This document shows positions 13,601 to 28,600 of a DNA stretch of 64,000 nucleotides, one piece after another; position 1 is the first letter of the stretch; the number at the start of each line of letters is the position of its first letter. Source of the DNA: Ostrinia nubilalis (taxonomy: Eukaryota; Arthropoda; Insecta; Lepidoptera; Crambidae). Where the stretch lies: NCBI RefSeq assembly GCF_963855985.1, contig NC_087119.1, forward strand, positions 5,372,001 through 5,436,000, written 5' to 3'. Position numbers and translations under genes: made by a program. The notes below the pieces were generated by a model, which ran no database searches, had not been told where the DNA came from, and saw only the letters and a program-made list of their open reading frames with translations.

Positions 13601-16600
13601 GACATTGTAAACTGAATTATTAATTATAATTTCAACTGCAACCCAGCCTTAAACTGTATAAAATACAGCTGCAGCAGTTTTATAAGGAGCCTGTTCAGAC
13701 CTCAACTCTATACCAGACTGCGCCACGCAAAGGAAGGTAATGTGTTTCTAAGGCTATGTAGGTACTATTTTGTAGCACTACAGACCAAACGCGTGGACCG
13801 ATTTCGATTAATCTGATCGATTTATCTTACAAATTCAATATGGCGACTACCAAGCCAACATATTCCTATAAAGAAAATAAAGAAAATAAATAAAATTAAT
13901 GAATAGTGTTGAGTGGGGTATCATTAAGTAGGTATTTTCAAATATTTTTTATTTACAAGGGCTCTCGCCCACGGCGACTTTTTGTAGTGACGCGCGTTTC
14001 GTAAACGAGCGACAGCATCGCTACGAACGCGCGTTAGTCGCATTTGCAACGCACTACAAAAGCGATGCCAACGCGCTACAGCAGCGCGACTGTATCGATG
14101 CAAACGCGCGACCGTGTAGAACGACATCGGGGAGAGAACGGAGGGAGGGCGAAGCGCGACAGGATTGCGTTTGCATCGCACACAGCTAGCGACCGCATTG
14201 CGACTGTATCGATGCGAACGCGCGACAGAATCGCTACTGCATCGCTACAAAAAGTCGCCGTGGGCGAGGGGTCTTAGCGCTCCTGCACACGATGCCGCTA
14301 CCGCGCCGCGGTTTTACTCGGTGCGTATGAACAGTGTAGCGGCGCGGCGACGGCGCGGCGGCGGCGCGGTGGCGGCGTCGTGTGCAGGAGCCCTTAGGAT
14401 CTATCAACCATAAAGCTAAGTAAAAAGTATATTCACTGTATTTTTCCAACAATGGATCTCGATTCCTGACTGATGTCGAACTGGACTTGATGTACCAGTA
14501 TTTTATACCTACTTAATTTTCTTTTTAATTTGTTTACCCATTTTCCTAGCTTGGGCCTAATTTAAATTGATGTTCAAAATGTTCATGTTTAGTAATATTT
14601 ATAAGCAGACATATAACAAAATGTGAAAGTGGTAAAGCTTTATAAACATCGCGGTTTTGTCACAGTTGGCGATAATACGTAGTTTGAAACGTAAATAAAT
14701 AATGTTTGCATGTTATTTAATCATATTTTATACGCTTTGTAGGTCACGGGAGAATATGGATGGTGGATGTATAACCCGGTTCCTGGGCCTTGGATGGGGA
14801 CTATGGATCACCTACTTGGTTCAGTCCCGGACTGGCAGGTGCTAAATTGGTTTGGTAATCCCTCTCTGGCATGATTATTATTTATTAATTTACACATTAG
14901 GAATGTTAGAATAATTAGTAATATTGTGTAAGATTTGTAATCACATAAGGATCGCAAAACGTTATGTTTAAATGTCATAATTATATGTTAAGTATCCAAA
15001 TTAGTTACTGCTAGCGACATCTAGGTGCTTGTAATCTATAAATGCATGTACTTAAAATAGAATGAAGTTAGTCTGCTTGGAAAATGAAATGCTTTATTAT
15101 TGCTAATAAAGAAACAGAAAAGCAATTAAAACACACAAATAACGTGGCATATGTGTTAAAGAAAACTGTATCTGAGCGTTACAGATAACACCTTATAAAA
15201 TAAAAATACAAGATGGAAAATGACAAAGCATTTAAAAGGAATCGTGAATGACATTTACAGACATGTCAGAAAAAGCTTATTACATGACCAAACATGTCGA
15301 GATGTACTAGTACAAAGTCGCAGTATAAAATAAGATGTGAATACTGGCATAATAAAGGTAATTTGAGCTACATATACTTTCAAGTTCACTATAGATGTAT
15401 TTCCAATTCATAAATATGTAGGTGCTGTAGTTGAAGGTCCATATTGAAATATGGATAGAATTAACATAACACAAAGGACTACGCCAAATTTGATGAGCCA
15501 AAATGTTATAATACTTTTTTACTTAATCATTACATTGTTAAGTTTTCAGATTGTAATATGGTTGTAATATTGTCAAGTTAAATAAATTACAATTTTAATG
15601 TGGTTCCACACGCAAAGCTTTTCGTAGCTGATGCCAGGAGCGCTTTTTAAATATCATATCTTTTGTTTTTTGTAATTTATGGCTTCTAGCTGTTTGCACA
15701 TTTAGCCAGTGCCGAGTAAAATTATATGTATGCCAACGTTTGGATGTATTTTTAAGTCTTTATTATTTTTATTCGGAAACTAACAACTGTTTTATTAATT
15801 ACATTGAAACATCTATTGCATACAAATTGGTGACGTTTCCACTAATAGGAATTAATCTCTACCTACCTGTCGTGGCGCATGCACAAGCCGTGCAAGCAAA
15901 TTAAAAAAGTGACAGTTTGTGATTGTTATTGCTCTGTGGGGATGTCGCGACGATATACCGCCTAGCGGATAAATTCGCAGTGTGGATGCCCATCAAAATG
16001 GATCACCACCAAAAATAATATTAAAAATAAAATACTAGTATGTAATCGGTCATTCATGATTCCTTTTCTTGCAAGCAGGAGGCGAAATTCAATGTTCCCA
16101 CGTTTTGTAAATTTTTCAATTCATCCAGCAAAATGTGGCATAACATTGAATTTCATAGCTTACACTTAATTTTCAAACAAACAAAAGCTGGTCTTTGAAA
16201 TGTAAAATTCATACAAATAGCTTGTATCAACTAGCTAGAATATGACAAGTAATGTTCAATCAAACCAACTAAGTGTAAGCTTGTTAAAAGCATGCACGTG
16301 CTGTAAGAAAGTTATCTTGACGTAGGGTTTCTGCTCGAGCTTTCTCGAACTCGAGAAAACTCGAGAAATTTGGCTTCATTCGAGACGAGAAAAAAATTAC
16401 CGGAGCTCGAGAATTCTCGAGTTTCGATTTTGAAGCTTTAATATTCTTGAAAGCCTATTTTCTTAGACAAAAGTAAGTTTTTAATTATTTAATAGGTCAA
16501 CGTTGCTTTAAGACTGGCCTAGTCTTTCCTTTTTTAACTGATTTGATTTGCAAGTAATGATCTTAATCGAAACTAAGTAATAATAATGTTCACCAACGAG

Positions 16601-19600
16601 TATGATATATTATTAGATATGTATTTTTAACTCTGACTGATGTAAAGACTGAAAAACTTGTTAACTGGACAGTTACGTCCTTACCTAACAGACGTTAGGT
16701 TAGGTACTCGTGCCTCCTCGTAAATATTCAAGTCGTTATATGTAAGAAATTTAAAAATTTATTAAAAAAAATTTTTATTCATAAAAAAAAAACTATTTAT
16801 CGTAATTTTGCTATTTGGACTTGTGTTCTTTAGAAAACAAGTGATTCAATTGTAGCTCCAGATTTTTATTGTTATATATCCTTAAAGTACACGAGACTTT
16901 ATGACTTTTGTTATGATTATTAGTAAATATTAATTATGAAAGAAGATTTTATTTTTTGTTTCTTTCCTTACCAAATAAGTGGTACTAAATTCTAATATTG
17001 ATTGTTGTGCATAAAAGTAGGTATATTAGATTTAAAAAACCTGTGTTTTTATTAAATTTCAACCGATTTCAGCAGTTTTCATTAAAAGACTCGAGACCCG
17101 AGAAAACTCGAGTCTTTGGCCTCGAGAATTCTCGAAACTCGAGAAAAAAAATAAGTCGAGAAATCAGAAACCCTATCTTGACGTAAAGTTTTTGTTGTAC
17201 CTACATAGAACACAGGATGAGTCAAGGCAGTTAATTAGGTTAAGTTACATGACACGAGTTAGAAATGTTTAATTCAATTCATTACTATTATTTCAAGCAT
17301 ACTCGTAGTTGAGATTTGCCAATTTGACTCATGCTGTATAACAAATATATTTATTTTATGATTAATGTTACGGTAAATGTGACTTTAAAAATAATTCATA
17401 GTCACCGGTCGTTATTAATAATCACCTCACGATTTGATTTGAAATTATTTATGCATGTAAAAAAATAAAAGGCAGCTTATGGTTGGCCCATAAAGATAAT
17501 TCTATTCTTTCGGAATAGAGCAACAACCACGAATATTCTCATATACATCCAAGATTTCACTCATGTAAAATCTGAAAATATCTCAGAGTTCAAATATTCA
17601 GCGTGCTCTGCAGCGCTGTACACGAGCCCGTGTTCTCTTTTATGACATATACCTAATTAATTATGAATAATTTTTAATTTATCACTATTACCGTAACGTA
17701 ATAATAATATACAAAAAAAGAAGAACTACAAAACTAACACCTATGAGGAAAAAACACATTCTTTTCTGAATGGCAGATTGATAGAAAAAGCACAGCATAA
17801 TAGAGAGCTATTGCTAATAAGAGGGAGAACTTATTCTAATGAGGTAAGCACACTACAGATACTGCGCAACTGAATGTTTAACATAATGACATTTTTAAAA
17901 GCGTGCAAGCCGATATCTGCCTAGCACTGGGGCATAAAATACCTGTGGCTCCCAGAAATATAGAGGCAGGTTGCTGACGCGGTTGTCACGTGGCATGGGC
18001 TGCACCCATAGCAGGTCTGCCGACGGAGACGGCTGGCCCCACAGTGAATCCTGAGAACAATAGTCAAGTCAAAACATGTGGCAAATACGTGGACATGCCA
18101 TTTCAACCGCAGCGTCAATAAATCAATAATGCCTGTCATGATCATCACTCGAAAATATGAGAAAAGGGCTGCTAACTATTATAATTGAGCCGCATTGATA
18201 GAAATTGCAATGAAATTAATCAGATTGTATATTATAACTTTGTCATATTTTCAATCATCTTTCAATGTTCATAAAAATAAAATGTTCGTCAAAAACTAAG
18301 CTTAAGTATTTAATATTATGTTCTCGGACTTTTCAAACCGATTAATTGAAAAGAATAACTAAGAGTGTGATTTATAAATCTAATCTGGCAATATTGATTT
18401 CACTAAATATCATTTGTAGCTGTAAATACCACTTAGTTCGGTTGAATTCCACGGAAGAACGTTTGTTACTTTGTTAATACGAGTTTTTTTACACTACTCG
18501 GCTTGTTCAACTTCTGAAATGGAAGACGTGGCAAGAAAAACCACGCTATTATTTGACTTTAAGCGTAAAACAAAAAACAAGTAGGTAGGTACATTTGTAA
18601 TAATTTTCATGCTCGTGCAACAATTGAGTTCAGCACACATGAAAATAAAATTTTAAATATTTCAGAACAACCGTGTCCTATTACGAAAAAGAAGCGAAAA
18701 TCGAAAACATCATGCAACAGTAAAAAAATCAAGACATAAATTATTTTCAAAATAATAACTTTCTATTCAAGTTATTTTACTTCCAAATCTAGAAAAGTAA
18801 GGAGCACAGAGCTACGACATTGCCAGTAATTCTGACTTTTAATTGTTAAAATTGGATTAGAATCATAGGCTCAAGATTTAAAATCTTAAAGAGCCTTATT
18901 ACAATAAGATAAACGCGTGTTGAACATGTATAAATTGCCATTTAGTATGGAAATTACACAGTAAACATCTCACAGAAATATTCTAGTGTCAAAAATTAAT
19001 ACATAATACAACTATATTACTATAAGCACCATATTATGAATGGTTGGAAATATTTTACACTTTACAAGCCTCGTATAAGTATATCCCGTAAACTCTTTTA
19101 GTGTTGCAGATATTGAAAGAAAACAGGAACATAAGAATTTAAGCAGTCCTTAGTAATTACAATAAGGAAGCACTACATACATAAGCATCTACAACTACAA
19201 GGTATAATCTACCTACAGTCTACACTATATTAAAATTAAATGTAAAACTAGAATACATAAGTGAATAATATGCATGTTGATTGGCAGCTCCAATCAACTG
19301 AAAATTATATTCTGACGTAATTGTTGCATGAAGACAACTAATCATGAAGATATCAATGACTTTATGCTATTTGCTTTGGCATTCAGGAATTTACTAACAG
19401 CCTAATGGCGTCCACTATTGGACAAAGTTTAAGTAAACTAAAGTACTAAGGCCCGATTCGACCAAACTTTTATCCGAGAATAACTTCTGGTATAACTGGC
19501 ACATTGACAGTTTCAGTATGGGAAATATGTCAAAATGTCGAATAACTGACGATTTATTCTGTGATTAATATTTATTTATTCTTGTTTGGTCGAATCTAAA

Positions 19601-22600
19601 TATATAAAAGGAGAAACTGACTGACTGACTGACAGATCAACGCACAGCCTAAACGGCTAAACGTAGGCACTTGAAATTTGGAAGGGACGTAGTTTAGGTA
19701 CCGTAGAGGTGCACTAAGAAAGGAATTCCCGAAATTCCCACGGGAACGGGAATTAGCGGAAAAATCCTTTTGTATGAAAAATCTAAACCGCTTAAGTTAG
19801 ATGCTTGAAATTTGGTGTGCAGGTACCTTAGTAAACTTAAAACTTAGGTACAACAGGATATCGTAAAATTCCCACGGGAACGGGAGGTAGCGGGAAAAAA
19901 CATATGTATGAAAAAATCTAAACTGTGTAAGATAGACGCTTGAAATTTGACATGCAGGTACCTTAGTAAACTTAAAGCTTAGTTACAACAGGATATTGCA
20001 AAATTCCTACGGGAACGGGAGTTAGCGGGAAAAACATTTGTATGAAAAAAATCTAAACCGCTTAAGATAGATGAAGGGGGTAAAACGGGATCCATGCGTA
20101 CGAAGTCGCGGGCGACCGCTAGCTATCATCTAATCTTCTTCTATCTTCTAAATATATAAAAGGAGAAACTGACTGACTGACTGACAGATCAACGCACAGC
20201 CTAAACGGCTAAACGTAGGCACTTGAAATTTAGAAGGGACGTAGTTTAGGTACCGTAGAGGTGCACTAAGAAAGGAAATCCCGAAATTACCACGGGAACG
20301 GGAATTAGCGGAAAAATCCTTTTGTATGAAAAATCTAAACCGCTTAAGTTAGGTGCTTGAAATTTGGTGTGCAGGTACCTTAGTAAATTTAAAGCTTAGG
20401 TACAACAGGATATCGTAAAATTCCCACGGAAACGGGAGTTAGCGGGAAAAAACATATGTATGAAAAAATCTAAACTGCGTAAGATAGACGCTTGAAATTT
20501 GGCATGCAGGTACCTTAGTAAACTTAAAGCTTAGTTACAACAGGATATTGCAAAATTCCAACGGGAACGGGAGTTAACCGCTGAAGATAGATGAAGGGGG
20601 TAAAACGGGATCCACGCGTACGAAGTCGCGGGCGGCCGCTAGCTATCATCTATCTATCTATTTAAATAAAAATGAATTGATGTTCGTTAGTCTGATTATA
20701 ACTCGAGAACGACTGGGCCGATTGAGCTGATTTTGGTTTTAAAATGTTTGTCGTAGTCCAGGTCTAAACGATGAGTAAATACGCGCGCGATATTGTTTTT
20801 CTGTGACAGACAAAATTCCACGCGGGCGAAGCCGCGGGCGGAAAGCTAGTCCTAACTATATTTACTTAAATGTAAGCTAGTGACTGTATTTTTAATTCAA
20901 GAGGACAAATGTTATGAACTAGGCACCTGTGAACATATGGAACTAGCATTATTGGGCAGTAATGGAAGACAAATAGGTAAGATCCTACCTACAAATATTA
21001 TAAATGCGAATGTTTCCACAGTAGGCGCGCGAGTTCATGTCCATCAGGGCCTTACTTACTTACTTATTTACTTATACTTACTTATAAGTTGCAAAAAATA
21101 TGGAATAAGTAGAAAAGGTTGACCTACTTAATTGGTAATAATTATCGATATCGACATTAGCATAATTAGTTAGGTAACAGCACTACCGCATTCCTCAGGA
21201 TGGACATGAACTCGCGCGCCTACTGTAAGTATGTACGTTTGTTACTCTTTACGCAAAAAGTACGAAACGGATTTTAATGAAACTTTACAATATTATTGTT
21301 TTTATTGACCTCTTTAACGTAGGTATCCTTACAGCAAAGAGACAAACTAGTAACTGGTGAAAACTCAAAACAACGCTGGTTTGCACAAATACACCGTAAC
21401 GTATTATATTAACGTTCAGGAAGCCAGCGTACTGTTCTTTTTACCATCGTTCTGGTCAGACACTTATCTGCCCATAAAACTTATGTACGCTAACTATGCC
21501 CACTGTTCGCTCCACAGCAGTTCATTATATGAATTTGCGTCAATCAACTAAGCATTGAGTGCAAGGCAATTCGTAAAAAAACGGAATTTGTCGCTAATGA
21601 AAGCAAAAATAAATCTATAAAACGATAACTATGTACCACGTGATTAATGAGAGCATTATGTCATCAGTGGAATAGGACAGTGTTTTAATTATTACTTAAA
21701 TGTATTTGTTATTGTAAGCGTTAGGCGTTAAATTTAATTGGGACAATATATTCCTATGTGTCCCATTTTTTACTTTGTCCCTATTGTAATGAGATTATTT
21801 CTCTCCTCTGAGATCGGGCATTCATCATGCTACCCAGTTATTATAAAACACCCTATTAATCACTTGGTCCACGACAAAATATCGATCTGTTTAACATCGA
21901 CCCCAAATTCCCAAATGACATACAATTCTACAATACAGACCAAAATAAACTCTAAATCATTCTACAGAATCAAACGGAACTATAAAGATGTTGAACTGAG
22001 TTTTTACCATTTGTTGTTGTTGATTAAATGGCAGATTCGCAAGAAGTCCCACTGATCCAAATTGCAATGAATTTATTGATGCATCATTTAATTTGGACAT
22101 ACTCAATACCTAAAACATAGAACTGTAATTGAAAACCTATTGCAGTATAGATATAATTTCGACTGCCACATTTATTCAATGAATTGGTTTTGATGATGAC
22201 ACCTGTGAATGTGACACCTTGGTGTTTGAGGCAACCAATACAATGAAGCGCATACATAGCAAAATGAGCGCCTTTATAGCAAGGTGATACTTGTTAGTAT
22301 ATTTCCATTAGAGATGAGACGTATTTACTAGAACAGATCCACACACTAGGTATTTTACAGTACTAGGCGGCACCTATTCCAATTTTTAAAATACTTGATC
22401 CACCTAGTATTTTATAAATTACACGATTTCCGACCCTACCATCAAAGTAATAGAGGTTATTATTGCGTAATCCGTAGTCGTATATTACGCGCACCGAGTA
22501 TTTCTCGCTAAGCTTATGTGCGAACGTAGAGATTCACTCCGTCTCTGTCTGACCAAACAAATTTGAGCGCGACGAAGCAAACGCACACAAACATAGTCAA

Positions 22601-25600
22601 ACCATTTATATTTTTATGAAATTGATATTTTTTAAATACGCCAACTAAGCCTTTGAAGTATGAAGGGAGGATATCAATCAATCAACAGCTAGCAAAAACA
22701 TTATTATTAAATTTCAAATTGCATTATTCATACTACGGTTGTATCTTTTCAAAGAAAATTGTATTTTAATATTATTACGTGGATTAGTCCGCACTAGTCG
22801 CGTCAAGTATGCTAAATTACTACGTACTAGGTGGAATAGGTATTTGGATCGAGTATTAATAAATACTAGGAATAGGTGCACCTAGTATCAAATTTACCTA
22901 GTATAACCCATCTCTAATTTCCATATTGTATGTACATAGATGTGGCTCGCATGATGTTAAGGTACATGCGGCAAGCGGTGATATTGTTTATACTTACAGA
23001 TTCCAGTCCCAGAGCTTGCTGCGAGTTGAGCATGGACTCGTTCGGACCCGGCGTATGGTCGAAACCTCCAGACAGAGGGAAATTCACCATATCCTGTGCA
23101 AACAGAAAAAGGCAAATAATAGAAACTTACTAGGTATCTTATTATTATTGCTCTCATGTCCGCAAACCATCTATTTCTTTTTGTCAAATTTATGTATGTT
23201 ATTGATGTCTTTATAAGTATATTGTTTAGAAAATCAGTAAAATACTCAGTCTCAGTCTTAAGTAACTTCATTTCATGAAAACGTGTTAACTGTTTTACTT
23301 AATAATTTGATAAAATGTTACATCAACAATAAATGTGGTTTAAGATTGTATTTTCTCACAATTATTTATAATTCACTTACGTGAGATAATTAAATACAAT
23401 ATTTTGTAACAATAGCTTAGGCGCACAAGTATAAAAATAACAAACAACAACTTCATAAATTATAAGTGAGTACTTCGCAATTTGCGCACGATTAATCATT
23501 TTTAATAGTTAATAGAAAGATTTACTTACAATATGGGAGAAAGGCACCACAGGCCCATACGAGCCGAGCGGACGCATATGTGCATCACACGCTCGGCGGA
23601 CCATCAGACTGGGGTTAAAGAAACCAGCTCGGTACCAGTTGTACATGTCTCTGGAGGAGAATGGCCCTTGGATGTTTCTCTGCGGAAAAACCAAAGATAA
23701 TGAAGCTAAAATGATAGGGATTAAGACGCAATAGCATCAATAATAGCCTAGCTGATACAATCAGTGTAAGTAGCAGAGCGTTTTATAGTTCAATCAGTTC
23801 GCATAGCCTTTCTTTATTGCTGTGTAAAAAGTATGAAAAGACGCTAAAACTTAGTCAGCTTTGCTTGTAACATTTTACAGGGATATATAAGTGACTAGCT
23901 TTCCGCCCGCGGCTTCGCCCGCGTGAAATTTTGTCTGTCACAGAAAAACTTTATCGCGCGCGTCCCTGTTTCAAAAACCGGGATAAAAACTATCCTATGT
24001 CCTTTCGCGGAACTCAAACTATCTCTATGCCAAATTTCATCAAAATCGGTTCAGTGGTTTAGGCGTAAAAGAGAGACAGACAGAGTTACTTTCGCATTTA
24101 TAATATTAAGTATAGATTATTTACCTCCGGATCCTCATAATACCACTGATCTGCTATGCCCTGCTGGCCGGATGTTGGCGGCGGTTGCTGCATCATGTTG
24201 CTATAGATGGATGAGCCGAAGGCACCCTGCGAGCCCGATTGTTGCAACCCGTGCATTTGGTACATGTTGCTGTGGTTGCCGTGGTTTGGCATCGGAATGG
24301 AATCGGAATTCCCCATCTGTATAACACGATTCGATGTCAGGTCTCAATACTAAACTTAGATGTTGCTCAAATTGAAAGGGGAAATACGTGTACTCTAGCT
24401 AGACAAATAATAATATGTCCATTGAACAGACATGATTATTTTCTCAGACTTTTGTCAAAGATATAATTATTAATTATTGCAAAAGTAAATAGTACAATAT
24501 ATTCTTACCGATGGATTATTCGAGTTCTGATTGAGGAAGAGTGATGAATTGGACAATCCAGGTATGCCAGCGGCATTTGGATAGCCTGCAATTCCAGCAC
24601 CGCCAGGCTGCATCGGGCCTCCACCGATGGCACCTTGCAGACCCGCACCCATGCCTGGATTCCCCATACCATCTCTAGGCATGACAGACGACGGCATCGG
24701 TATTCCCATTCCATTATTACCAGGCCCAATAGGCAGGCCCAGCGACGCATTCAAGGCCGAATTAGTAATCCCGACAGGCTGCATTGGCTGCATACCTCCC
24801 TGCATCCCCGGCTGCATTCCAGGCTGCAATCCTGCTTGGATACCAGATGACTGCATCCCGGGAACTTGCATTCCGGGCCCAGGCATCGACTGCTGCATGC
24901 CTTGCATTCCGGCGCCAGAGAGCCCCTGCTGGTTTCCAGAACCTTGCATTCCCACACCAGAAAGCCCTTGTTGCTGATTTCCAGGGCCTTGCATTCCGGC
25001 TCCAGAGAGTCCTTGTTGCTGGCCTCCAGGACCTTGCATTGCCAGGGGTTGCATACCAGGGACTTGAAGGGATGGTGGTAATCCTCCAATTTGTAAACCA
25101 GCAGGTAGCCCTTGCATACCAGGCAATCCTTGCATTCCGGAGGGAAGGCCCTGCATTCCTGTCGGCATTCCTTGCATACCGGATGGCATATTCGGGTTAG
25201 CAGACAGCAAACCGCTGTTAGACGCGGCTAGGCCTGGGTTCGAAAGCCTCATCTGCATTGCTGGGTTCGGCAGTTGTTGCATAGCCGGCATTCCGCCCGA
25301 ACTAGACGGCTGGGTATTATTATTGTCTAATGGGCTGGGCATTGCTTTCGATTTCGATAGCAGATCTTTATCCTCCAAGTTCATGTCGAAGATATCCTCA
25401 ACGATTTGGTCTTGAGGGCGCTTGGTTACGACACTGTAAAGAGAAAAATTTATAGCAATTAGATCTCAACTAAAATGAACCACTATAGAAGAATTAATGC
25501 TGGAACTCACATCATATCAGAGGCTGAAGAGACTATATTCTGATGTTTTTGGCGGAGGCTGTTATTTGTGGTGATCATAACTGACTGGAAATTGCTACTA

Positions 25601-28600
25601 TCATCACTAGTTTCCTCGCGATTTATGTCGGACCTCATCAGGGAGTCGTATTTTTGTTTGAATGAATCTCGGACAATTTTATTGAACTTGTCATCGTCGC
25701 AGACACCCCCACAGGCAGTATCGGTTAGATCCGAGGATAGGGTGTCAATGGATTCTAAATTTCGGTGTTTTAGAGCTTGATCCATTAGCTCTGACGATAT
25801 CGACTCTATTGAGGTTAAATTCATCATTGGCATCCGAGCCATATCGCTCATATCTGATAGAACTTCTAGAGACTCTAAGTTTGATATTTTTTTTAGAGCT
25901 CCGGCTTCCTGTGAGTCCGTATCTAACCTGGATGACGAATCAGCCACCGCATCCAATGATTCTGGAGCACTGGTTTGCTGTTGATAATAGAAAAAGGATA
26001 GGTCAGTTAGAAACCACTTAATACCTTTATTATAACTTTTTTAAAATATAATAACTTATTTTTTAATTTAATTTTTATTTAATAATAATAAAATTATTTG
26101 ATTAAAATGTGTTTTACATAGGTGTTAGAAATAAATATAAACCATAACTTTTGATTCACCAAAGAAAAATACTGGGTAATAATAAGTTATTGATGCTGAT
26201 CTGATAGTGGTGTATTTAATAATAAGCCTGCTACAATACCTTCTTGAACTTGACGTCGCTGGCATCGAATCGTTTTGGAGAAAGCTTTTTTGCCTTGTCA
26301 GACGACCACCAATCATCTAGCCCTTCTTCGGTTTTGGCTCGGGTGACATTGCCGTGCGTATGAGAGCGTGCGAGTGGATAGAGCGGCTCCTGGTTCTTCG
26401 GCAAGTTTGTGTCATCGTTACTGTAACCGTGGAACGCTCCAGATGCATCGAACGTTCCAGCACACGCTTCGGCGTTGTCTACAGCCCTGTAAATAAATAT
26501 ATTTATTAAAAAAACACAGAAATTACAACTTCCATTTGTAATTTCAAGCAGCTGAATACAGAAGAAATTATAAATTAGTATTGTTATTATTATATTGTCA
26601 AGATTAAAGTACTAACCATTCTGGCAAGTTTTCCTCATTTTGTGTGTCTCCTCCAACCCATGTACGACGATTTGAATTCCATGATTGTTTGTCTTGAGAT
26701 GATCTATCGCCCCAATCTCGCTCTGTAACAATTTGGTTCATAAAAATCAACTTTGATTGCATTACATTTAAGATGAGCCTTTTCAGAGAGGCAAGTCATC
26801 ACGCAAACGTCGCAAAAGATCAATCTATTATTGTAATGATAAACGAATGTTTAAATATAAAGGACAATAATAATATTACAATGGCGTCGTAGTCTTGTTC
26901 CGATTAAAGCGGATTCAAACCCCCCGTTGCTAAACTACTGGTGAATCACTCGTAAGACAAGCTTGATTACAAGGGGATAAGGAAATCCAGCAATATAGAT
27001 GACCCACGCTGAACTGTCCCACCAAACTCAATGACAGGGGGGCGCTACCATCGTTCAACTATATGGTTTCCAACATGGCAAAAATCGGAACCAGCGTTCC
27101 GGTATTGACGGTGGCGCCCCACTGTCAATGTCATGCATAGGACAGTTCAGTATTTTGGAACTATAGTCATTGAGCTGATGTCAGTGACATTGACGTACGT
27201 AATGTAATGTCAGTGTCACTCTAGAAACGTCAGATTGGATGGACGCGCGCGGACGTCTCCACGCGCTGTTATGATAAGCGATGAATTGTATTTAAAACGT
27301 TGCAAAATATAGTGTGCAAGTAAAGTATTCACCGTTTTATTTATGAAAATAGTACTACCGGCCTTTAACACTATCCTAATATTAGCTAACATTATAAATC
27401 CTGCTAATATTATAAATGCGAAAGTAGTTTGAATGTTAACATGTTTGTTACTCTTTCACGCAAAAACTACCGAACGGATTTTGATGAAACAGTATACAGT
27501 ATTATTGTTTTTAACCCAGAATAACATATGGGCTATAATTTAAGACGATCTGTGACAAATTAAAGGACAATGGGCAAAATGGTACCCGGCTCCAATAGAT
27601 ATGTGTCTAGTATCGTTTGAAAGGTCTTACCAAGATGAACAACTTTTACTATGACCACCAGCCTCAGATCTGGTTGTGTACGAAGATATACATATTTTTT
27701 TTCAGAATGGTACCCGGCTCCAATAGTTATGTTTGTAGTGTCATTTGAAAGGTCTTACCAAGACGAACAACATTTACTATGGCCACCAGCCTCAGATCTG
27801 GTTGCGTTCGAAGATAAAGATACTTTTTGTGTGACCTAAGTATCATTACAGTATGAAGGGGGACGCGCTCGGGGCAGGGCACCGACGAGATGGTCGGACG
27901 CGGTGAGGAAGACGGTGGGCGGGAGTTTGCATCGTGCGGTCCACACAGCTTATGATTGCAGTTTGTGGAGAAACATTATTTGTGATAGCGATCCTCATCA
28001 GTGAGGGACCGAGGAAGAAGAAGAAGAAGTATCATACGTGTCCATCGTATGGTACTTAGGTTATGCGAGGCAGGAAGGGTTTACTGCTCCAGCATCCTTC
28101 CTTAACTCTATTATTATTGATGGGGATAATTGTGAAATAAATATTTTTATTTAAAGAAGTACTACCCCCTTATTAATAAAAAGTTACACCTAGGAAGAAC
28201 CTTGGATTAAAATGACATTTCCATATCAAGTGACAATTTAAGCCAGAGTTCAACTAGGGTGTAACTTTTATTAATAAAGGGGTTGCAGTTTTATTACTTC
28301 TAAAGGGTTTTATTATGGGTTGCTAAAGCGAATAAACCCACAAGACCCAATAAGTCCACCCACAAGATGGACCGACGACCTCATAAAGCGGGAAGGCGCT
28401 GGATGCAGGCCGCCACCAACCGGCCATTGTGGAAATGAAATCATTGGGGGAGGCCTATGTTCAACCGGACGTCCTACGGCTAAAATGATCATGATGATGA
28501 TGATGAAAGCGAATAAAGGGCTAATAGCTTGGATAGTTCATGTAGGTATAATCCTTTCCTTTTCAATGCTTCGTTTAGTTATATTAATAGATTGTAGTCA

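Noticed and set aside
14044..14413. Arg/Ala-rich open frames
   Set aside because: They lie across two GC-rich MITEs with inverted ends; openness follows from GC content.
24627..25200. Several plus-strand open frames rich in Cys, Pro and Arg
   Set aside because: Antisense of the GMQG repeat in Gigyf exon 9; repeats keep all frames open.
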